A stretch of 64,000 bases of DNA from Staphylococcus sp. IVB6181. GTDB taxonomy: Bacteria; Bacillota; Bacilli; Staphylococcales; Staphylococcaceae. Made by a program: the position numbers and the translations under genes. Shown in pieces: positions 58,181-64,000 of the stretch. Where the stretch lies: NCBI RefSeq assembly GCF_025561445.1, contig NZ_CP095096.1, positions 537,822 through 601,821 of the forward strand, written 5' to 3'. The number at the start of each line of letters is the position of its first letter. The first letter of the stretch is position 1. A model generated the notes under the pieces. It was not told the origin of the DNA, made no database searches, and saw only the letters and a program-made list of their open reading frames with translations.

Positions 58181-58857
58181 TTAAGCTGGATAAGATTAAT
58201 CGTTCTTTTAAAAATGGCAACAAGGTGAACCATATCTTAAAGGATATTTCCCTGGAAATAAAGAAAGGGGAATTCATCGCAATCATGGGTCCTTCCGGTT
58301 CAGGGAAAAGTACGCTGATCAATATTATCGGCTTCATTGACAGAGGTTATGAAGGCAACTACTATTTCAACGATAAAAGTTATAAAGAAAGTTCTGATAA
58401 CCAACTCGCAGAAATCAGAAACCGTGTGGTAGGATTTGTCTTTCAAAACTTCAAGCTGATTCAAAATAATACAGTGTTGGAAAATGTCAGCATTCCTTTA
58501 GTTTATGCAGGTATCGGCAGTCAAGAACGCAAGCAGCGTGTAATAGAAACACTGCATAATGTAGGGTTGTATGACAAAGAGCATTTAGTGCCCAATAAAT
58601 TATCCGGAGGTCAGCAGCAGCGTGTTGCGATTGCGCGTTCTGTAGTCAACGAACCGGAATTCATCATCGCAGATGAACCGACAGGAGCATTAGACTCGAA
58701 AACTTCTGAAGATATCATGCAGTTATTTACACGTTTGAATAAGGAAAAGCATACGACCATGATTATGGTGACACATGATAGAGCTGTCGCAGAAAAAGCA
58801 GACCGCATTATTCATATCTTAGATGGACGCATCCAAGAAGAAGAGGTGGTAAAATGA
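58177..58857 (+). CDS. ABC transporter ATP-binding protein (MacB/YknY/LolD type)
   Basis: A 226-residue ATPase with Walker A MGPSGSGKSTLINIIGFID, Q-loop VGFVFQNFKL, signature LSGGQQQRVAIARS, Walker B FIIADEPTGALDS and H-loop VTHDR. It overlaps the adaptor gene by ATGA and the permease gene by ATGA, so all three are coupled. It powers the permease by a mechanotransmission-type cycle. Confidence 0.95.
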   Translation: MIKLDKINRSFKNGNKVNHILKDISLEIKKGEFIAIMGPSGSGKSTLINIIGFIDRGYEGNYYFNDKSYKESSDNQLAEIRNRVVGFVFQNFKLIQNNTVLENVSIPLVYAGIGSQERKQRVIETLHNVGLYDKEHLVPNKLSGGQQQRVAIARSVVNEPEFIIADEPTGALDSKTSEDIMQLFTRLNKEKHTTMIMVTHDRAVAEKADRIIHILDGRIQEEEVVK

Positions 58858-60044
58858 ACCGATTTTCAAACATTCTGGCGGTATCATTACGCTCTATTAT
58901 GAAAAACAAACGCCGCAATATCTTTACAATGATCGGTATTATTATCGGTATTGCGGCAGTCATTACCATCATGTCTTTAGGTAACGGATTTAAGAAAACG
59001 GCTAATGAACAATTTTCAGATTCAGGTGCCAGCAAAGATACAGCTTTAATCAGTTATATGCAATCTCTGGATAGCAGCAGCAATGATAAAATCGATCCGT
59101 TTTCACCTAGCGATATCACTTTAGCAGAAAATGTAGAGGGTGTTGAAAAAGCACAAAAGAAACAAGATAAAAACCAGTCATTCAAAGCTAAAGTGACCAA
59201 TTCTCAAAAGAACGGCGATGCGAACATTTACATTAATAAGCATTATAAAAAGGTCAGTAAAGGCAAAGGGTTTACAGAAGATGACAATGATTTAGCTGAA
59301 AAAGTAGTAACGATAGATAAAAAGCTGGCGAAATCATTGTTCCATCAACCCAAAAAAGCTGTAAACCGTACCTTATATATTAATGGTCAAGGTTTTAAAA
59401 TTGCAGGTGTCACTAATGGTGATCAATTTGAAACAAATACAGTGCATATGCCAATAAAGACTTTTGAACGCTACTTGCCGAATCTGACACAAGATTTTGT
59501 GCAGTTGGAAGTGAAAATCGAAGAAGGTTCGAATAAGAAAGACGTTGCACAAAAAGTTGCAAAGACTTTAAGTAAAAAAGGCACCGGACAAGCCAATGGC
59601 AGTTATCAGTACTCTGATATGGAACAAATGATGAAGGGTATCGAAAAAGTATTTGATGCGATTACTTATTTCGTAGCGGCAGTCGCTGGTATTTCACTAT
59701 TCATTGCCGGTATCGGTGTAATGAATGTGATGTATATTTCAGTTGCTGAACGTTCTGAAGAAATTGCAATAAGACGTGCTTTCGGCGCAAAAGCAAGAGA
59801 TATCGAAATACAGTTCTTAGTTGAAAGTGTGGTCTTATGTTTAATCGGGGGCATCATCGGATTAGTATTAGGTATTGCGATTGCCTCTCTTGTTGATGCG
59901 GTCACACCGGATTATATTAAGAGTGCAGTGACTCTAGGATCTGTGCTGCTTGCTGTAGGTGTCTCATCTTTAATCGGTATTGTTTTCGGTTGGATTCCTG
60001 CACGTGCAGCAGCTAAGAAAGAATTAATTGATATCATTAAATAG
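58854..60044 (+). CDS. ABC transporter permease (MacB/FtsX/YknZ type)
   Basis: A 396-residue permease: N-terminal helix (IFTMIGIIIGIAAVITIMSL, residues 24-43), a 220-residue extracellular MacB-type domain, then three helices with the FtsX core (GIGVMNVMYISVAERSEEIA, RRAFGAKARDIEIQFLVESV). Together with the two genes before it, it forms a tripartite-like exporter for peptides or drugs. No two-component system is adjacent, so its induction is unclear. Confidence 0.93.
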   Translation: MNRFSNILAVSLRSIMKNKRRNIFTMIGIIIGIAAVITIMSLGNGFKKTANEQFSDSGASKDTALISYMQSLDSSSNDKIDPFSPSDITLAENVEGVEKAQKKQDKNQSFKAKVTNSQKNGDANIYINKHYKKVSKGKGFTEDDNDLAEKVVTIDKKLAKSLFHQPKKAVNRTLYINGQGFKIAGVTNGDQFETNTVHMPIKTFERYLPNLTQDFVQLEVKIEEGSNKKDVAQKVAKTLSKKGTGQANGSYQYSDMEQMMKGIEKVFDAITYFVAAVAGISLFIAGIGVMNVMYISVAERSEEIAIRRAFGAKARDIEIQFLVESVVLCLIGGIIGLVLGIAIASLVDAVTPDYIKSAVTLGSVLLAVGVSSLIGIVFGWIPARAAAKKELIDIIK

Positions 60045-60052
60045 TCTTTTTT

Positions 60053-60086
60053 TAACCGGGTGAACGTTATCGTTCCTCGGTTTTTT
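60053..60086 (+). terminator. Terminator of efflux operon
   Basis: AACCG/CGGTT outer stem with an inner GAACG-TTAT-CGTTC hairpin, followed by T6. Confidence 0.8.
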
Positions 60087-60194
60087 ATAATGAGAATATC
60101 GGGTACATTTTAGAGAAGCAGTTGATTATTTCTTTGAAAGTGGATATGTTTAATTTAACGAATTAAAAACGTTCTGAAAGGGGGTACAAAGGTT

Positions 60195-61082
60195 TTGGAT
60201 ATTAAACAAATGGGATACTTTATCGCAGTGGTACAATACGGGGGTATGACGAATGCATCCAGAGAGTTGTTTATTGCACAGCCGACAATCAGTAAAGCAA
60301 TTAAAGATTTAGAAAATGAACTCGGCAGTGCTTTATTTGATCGCAGCAAGCGTCATTTAACCTTAACAGACAGCGGTGAAATCTTTTATAAAAAGTCATT
60401 GGAAATTATGAATCTTTTCGAGAATCTGCCGAAAGAAGTCAATCAGCTTAAAGGGCTTGAAGCAGGACATATAAGTATTGGTTTATCTGCGGTTATGAAT
60501 ATGAATAAATTCATTGAAACATTAGGAAACTTCCACCAGCTGTATCCAAACATTACTTATAACTTAGTAGAAAACGGCGGTAAAGCGTTAGAGTCTCAAA
60601 TTATCAATAATGAGATCGATATCGGTATTACAACATTGCCTGTAGATAGTGCAATCTTTGAATCGATTCCGCTCTACACAGAAGATTTACTTTTGGTTGT
60701 CAGCGAAACACATCCGCTTGCAGATAGAGAGGTCGTAGAGATGCATGAACTCGCAAATGAGGACTTTATCTTATTTAATGAAGATTTCTATTTAAATGAT
60801 AAGATTATTGAAACTGCGAAGCGGTCTGGCTTTGTACCGAAAACGATTTCTAAAATTTCTCAGTGGAACTTTATCGAAAACTTATTAACTGCCGGATTAG
60901 GTGTCAGTATTCTTCCGGAAAATATCGTTAAGATGCTAAACGGTCCGATACATAGCTCAAAGATTAATGATACTGCGATGCGATGGCAATTAGGAGTTAT
61001 ATGGAAGAAAGAAAAATATATTAATTATGCGACAAGAGAATACATTGATTACATGAAATCATCATTAACGATGCAAGATTAA
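60195..61082 (+). CDS. cidR: LysR-family regulator CidR
   Basis: A 295-residue LysR regulator. The helix-turn-helix (GGMTNASRELFIAQPTISKA) and DRSKRHLTLTDSGEIFYKKS are very close to what is known of CidR. CidR activates cidABC in response to acetate/pyruvate overflow. The start is TTG at 60195, after AAAGGGGG; no better ATG is nearby. The gene points the same way as cidABC, 550 nt upstream of it. Confidence 0.9.
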   Translation: MDIKQMGYFIAVVQYGGMTNASRELFIAQPTISKAIKDLENELGSALFDRSKRHLTLTDSGEIFYKKSLEIMNLFENLPKEVNQLKGLEAGHISIGLSAVMNMNKFIETLGNFHQLYPNITYNLVENGGKALESQIINNEIDIGITTLPVDSAIFESIPLYTEDLLLVVSETHPLADREVVEMHELANEDFILFNEDFYLNDKIIETAKRSGFVPKTISKISQWNFIENLLTAGLGVSILPENIVKMLNGPIHSSKINDTAMRWQLGVIWKKEKYINYATREYIDYMKSSLTMQD

Positions 61083-61087
61083 GAAAG

Positions 61088-61127
61088 AGCGGCGTACTTT
61101 ACAAACAGTTGTAGGGTATGCCGCTTT
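61088..61127 (+). terminator. Terminator of cidR
   Basis: AGCGGCGTAC (61088-61097) pairs with GTATGCCGCT (61116-61125; one G-T pair), followed by TTT. Confidence 0.75.
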
Positions 61128-61635
61128 TAAAGCATAAAGTATATGGTATATGTAGCAAGATAGATAACTGTACGTTATGAAGAAGCAGCAGATCAATAAA
61201 GTTCATCTAAATGTCATAAAGCGGTTAAAAGCGAATGTTTGAAGCAAAACCTGATTCAAATCAATCTATAACTGTCATACTTGTGCGTTTAAGCAAGATT
61301 AAAGCAGTGGTTGTTCGGTAAAGCCGAGCAGCCGTGTTTTTGCGAAACAATGCCGAATGCTAACAATAGGATAAAGGGGTAAATACTGTATGGCCATGGT
61401 GTAATCTTCAGAAAATTTCGATTTGAATGAAAAGCAATAGATGGTATCGCTTACATAGAAAAAAGTAATAGATACTATCTAAAATCGATATTTTTATGAT
61501 ACACAAAATTGTCATACAATAGGGAATGTAAGTCAAAAGAATATGTATAAATGATGATGGACACTTAGGTTCAGACACCAGAACCGACATGAAAATGACC
61601 ATTTATACAGTTAAACAAAAGAAAGGTGTTAGCTT
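61128..61635 (+). promoter_or_regulatory. cidABC upstream region with LysR-type site
   Basis: This 0.5-kb region has no gene. TAGATA-C-TATCTA (61469-61481) is a perfect T-N11-A palindrome, the LysR binding pattern, about 35 bp before a TACAAT -10 (61515-61520) whose -35 is poor, as expected for an activated promoter. Direct CidR binding is inferred. GAAAGG before 61636 is the cidA ribosome site. Confidence 0.55.
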
Positions 61636-62022
61636 ATGACATCGAAAGTTTTAAAGATTATCTTTCAAATTATCTTGATTATGGGCATCACGTATTTAGG
61701 CAACACCCTTCAACGCCTTTTGCATATTCCATTAGCTGGAAGTATCGTCGGCCTAGGACTCTTTTTCCTACTTTTACAATTTAAAATTATACCTGTCAAA
61801 TGGGTCGAAGCGGGTTCAAACTTCCTTTTAACAACGATGGTCTTTTTCTTTATTCCATCTGTCGTTGGTGTAATGGATATCATAGGCGACATTCACCTTA
61901 ATTTTATTGTGTTCTTCGGCGTCATTATTCTCGGCACAATTGCTGTCGCTTACGTCTCTGGGCTTATTGCCGAGAAAATGGCTAGAAGACTCCATGGTGA
62001 TAAGGGGAGTCACACATTATGA
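61636..62022 (+). CDS. cidA: Holin-like protein CidA
   Basis: A 128-residue CidA/LrgA-type membrane protein with four hydrophobic segments ([80 protein letters not shown]) and a charged, basic C-terminus. CidA promotes murein hydrolase activity and cell lysis during overflow metabolism. The end overlaps cidB by 4 nt. Confidence 0.93.
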   Translation: MTSKVLKIIFQIILIMGITYLGNTLQRLLHIPLAGSIVGLGLFFLLLQFKIIPVKWVEAGSNFLLTTMVFFFIPSVVGVMDIIGDIHLNFIVFFGVIILGTIAVAYVSGLIAEKMARRLHGDKGSHTL

Positions 62023-62705
62023 TTATTATTAAAGACATCGTTATGATCTTGCTCACAGTATTCATGTATATCGCAGCAAAGAAATTGCACAAACGGTTCC
62101 CAAGTCCGTTTTTAAATCCAGCCTTAGTTGCTTCAATCGGAATCATAATCGTGTTATTATTATTCCGCCAGAATTATAATTCTTACATGGCCGGCGGACA
62201 TTTAATCAATTATCTGCTGAGCTGTACGGTTGTATGTTTAGCATATCCGCTGTATATTAACCGTCATAAAATCTTTGAGAATTTTAATATTATTTTTACA
62301 AGCGTATTAACTGGCGTATTACTCAACTTTGTGTTAGTTTATTTCTCGTTGAAGATTCTAGGCTTCGATAAGGAAGAAATTGTAACACTGTTGCCAAGAT
62401 CAATTACTGCAGCAGTCGGTATCCAAGTATCGCATCAGATGGGCGGTGCGGATACGATTACAGTATTGTTCATTATTACGACTGGTTTAATCGGCAGTAT
62501 GCTTGGTTCAATGCTGCTTCGCATGGGCAACTTCAGAACTTCCATTGCAAAAGGGCTTGCATTCGGAAATGCATCTCATGCGTTCGGTACGGCTAAAGCA
62601 CTGGAATTGGATTTAGAATCCGGTGCATTCAGTTCAATCGGTATGATTTTAACTGCAGTTATCAGTTCTGTATTATTACCGATTCTTATCATTTTGTTTT
62701 ATTAA
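62019..62705 (+). CDS. cidB: CidB (LrgB family) membrane protein
   Basis: A 228-residue LrgB-family protein with six to seven membrane segments. Family motifs are [38 protein letters not shown] and [20 protein letters not shown]. It acts with CidA; recent work links LrgB/CidB proteins to transport of pyruvate or other small acids. No terminator is obvious before cidC, so read-through into cidC is likely. Confidence 0.93.
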   Translation: MIIIKDIVMILLTVFMYIAAKKLHKRFPSPFLNPALVASIGIIIVLLLFRQNYNSYMAGGHLINYLLSCTVVCLAYPLYINRHKIFENFNIIFTSVLTGVLLNFVLVYFSLKILGFDKEEIVTLLPRSITAAVGIQVSHQMGGADTITVLFIITTGLIGSMLGSMLLRMGNFRTSIAKGLAFGNASHAFGTAKALELDLESGAFSSIGMILTAVISSVLLPILIILFY

Positions 62706-62814
62706 GAGTTTTATATATAACGACGCTCAAGCATAACGAAGTATCAAACACTAACTAAAGGGTAGTTTGAATACAGTTACTTTTTTTAATGAATAGAAAG
62801 GGGCTATTTTTAAA

Positions 62815-64000
62815 ATGGCAAAAATTAAAGCAAATCAAGCACTTGTAGAAGCGTTACTACAATGGGATATTGATCATTTATACGGAATCCCTGGCGACTC
62901 AATCGATGCGGTAGTAGACAGCTTGCGTACAGTAAGCGAACAAATCAAATTCTATCATGTTCGTCATGAAGAAGTAGGAAGCTTAGCAGCAGCATCTTAC
63001 ACTAAACTTACTGGTAAAATCGGCGTGTCATTAGCAATCGGAGGACCAGGTGCAATCCACTTATTAAATGGTATGTATGACGCTAAAATGGACGGTGTTC
63101 CTCAATTAGTATTAGTTGGTCAATCTAACAGCAACTTATTAGGAACTAAAGCTTTCCAAGAAACAAACTTATTAGACTTATGTAATGATGTTTCTGTTTA
63201 CAACCGTCAAATCAGCGAAAAAGATGATGATATCTTCGGTATCGTAAACGAAGCTATCAAAACAGCTTATGAGAAAAAAGGTGTGGCAACTTTAATCTTG
63301 CCTAACAACTTATTAACTCGCAAAGTTAAAGACACAACTAACAAACCAGTTAATAAAAAACGCCCAACAATCCCAGCTCCAAACCAAGCTAAAATTAAAA
63401 AAGCAGCTAAATTAATCAACAAAGCTAAAAAACCTGTATTATTAATGGGTACTGGTGCTAAACATGCTGGTCCGGAAGTAGAAGCTTTCATTAACAAAGC
63501 TAAAATCCCTACAATCATTACTTTACCAGCTAAAACAATCATCCCTGATGATCACCCGTACAACTTAGGAAATATTGGTAAAATCGGTACTAAACCAGCA
63601 TATCAAGCAATGCAAAATGCTGACTTATTAATCATGGTTGGTACAAACTATCCTTACGTTGACTATCTACCTAAGAAAAATATCAAAGCAGTTCAAATCG
63701 ACGTTGATCCGAAAGCAATCGGACACCGTTTCAAAGTGAACTCTGGAATTATCGGCGACGCTAAAACTTCATTAATCGAATTAAACGACTTAGTGAAACC
63801 AGTTAAAAGCCGTAAATTCTTAGACGAAGCTTTAGATAACATGAAAACTTGGAAAGAATGGATGCAAAAAGACCTTGATAATGATGCATTCCCAATTCGT
63901 CCAGAACACTTAATGGGTGCAATCAACAGAGAAGCAGACAACGATGCTGTTTACTCAATCGACGTAGGTACATCTACAGTTTGGTCTACACGTTACCTAA
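62815..64000 (+). CDS. cidC: Pyruvate oxidase CidC (5' part, runs off right edge)
   Basis: A thiamine-diphosphate enzyme of the pyruvate oxidase family, 395 codons visible and still open at the edge; the full protein should have about 580. Visible are HLYGIPGDSIDAVVDSLRTV, the catalytic Glu region FYHVRHEEVGSLAAASY, and VPQLVLVGQSN. The FAD-type middle domain follows (VLLMGTGAKHAGPEVEAF). It turns pyruvate into acetate and CO2 at the membrane. GAAAGGGG lies 11 nt before the ATG at 62815. The frame ends SIDVGTSTVWSTRYL. Confidence 0.93.
   Translation, partial: MAKIKANQALVEALLQWDIDHLYGIPGDSIDAVVDSLRTVSEQIKFYHVRHEEVGSLAAASYTKLTGKIGVSLAIGGPGAIHLLNGMYDAKMDGVPQLVLVGQSNSNLLGTKAFQETNLLDLCNDVSVYNRQISEKDDDIFGIVNEAIKTAYEKKGVATLILPNNLLTRKVKDTTNKPVNKKRPTIPAPNQAKIKKAAKLINKAKKPVLLMGTGAKHAGPEVEAFINKAKIPTIITLPAKTIIPDDHPYNLGNIGKIGTKPAYQAMQNADLLIMVGTNYPYVDYLPKKNIKAVQIDVDPKAIGHRFKVNSGIIGDAKTSLIELNDLVKPVKSRKFLDEALDNMKTWKEWMQKDLDNDAFPIRPEHLMGAINREADNDAVYSIDVGTSTVWSTRYL

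Overview
The window is chromosomal DNA from a low-GC Gram-positive coccus of the genus Staphylococcus. The basis is the gene set: YSIRK-type LPXTG adhesins, a class A sortase, cidR-cidABC, the kip/pxp operon, feoAB and pflBA. AAGGAGG ribosome sites, short intergenic gaps and many T-tailed hairpins fit. It looks like a coagulase-negative species, possibly of the S. carnosus/S. simulans type, but the species cannot be fixed from this stretch alone. No rRNA, tRNA, CRISPR array or prophage was seen.

Layout. 0.6-6.2 kb: a tight six-gene operon, pxpB-pxpC-BCCP-biotin carboxylase-pxpA-NRAMP-like transporter, for 5-oxoproline (or related amide) use. 6.4-9.7 kb: xylulokinase, a small membrane protein, a GNAT acetyltransferase and a metallophosphatase. 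9.8-10.9 kb: a PadR repressor with a HAAS-type membrane partner behind a double operator. 11.0-13.4 kb: Fur-box-controlled feoA-feoB plus a Cys-rich small protein. 14.2-18.0 kb: a reduced capsule-type set (CapA-like, CapD-like, galU). 18.1-20.4 kb: universal stress protein, DUF5996 protein, queH. 20.5-21.4 kb: LytTR regulator and DUF3021 membrane protein. 21.4-22.6 kb: a 1.2-kb gene-free, hairpin-rich stretch. 22.6-26.4 kb: a DUF488 protein, then pflB-pflA for anaerobic pyruvate cleavage. 26.6-37.3 kb: Spo0M-like protein, quinone oxidoreductase, pdp-deoB nucleoside catabolism, PTS-type IIC protein, fructosamine kinase-like protein, polyphosphate:AMP phosphotransferase, CDF metal exporter, a 34-residue stress-type protein, azoreductase and two small membrane proteins.

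37.4-54.6 kb is the surface-protein region: sortase A, bioB, an Sdr-type adhesin broken by an in-frame TAA, a degraded IS3/IS150-type element, and an intact 2708-residue mosaic adhesin with three families of Ig/Rib-like repeats. 54.7-56.8 kb carries ogt, an alpha/beta hydrolase and a YIP1-type protein. 57.0-60.0 kb is a MacAB/YknXYZ-type efflux operon. 60.2-64.0 kb is cidR, cidA, cidB and the 5' part of cidC, which runs off the right edge.

Regulatory signals stand out: a Fur box at feoA, twin PadR operators, twin palindromes at azoR, a palindrome at pdp, Rex-like sites near pflB, a LysR-type site before cidA, and three sigma-B-like promoters (uspA, DUF5996 gene, 34-residue protein). The most notable points are the split urea-carboxylase-like pxp operon with an NRAMP relative lacking the metal-site motifs, the nonsense-broken adhesin beside a giant mosaic adhesin, and the hairpin-rich 1.2-kb gene-free stretch. 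No clearly new multi-gene defence or mobile system was found.
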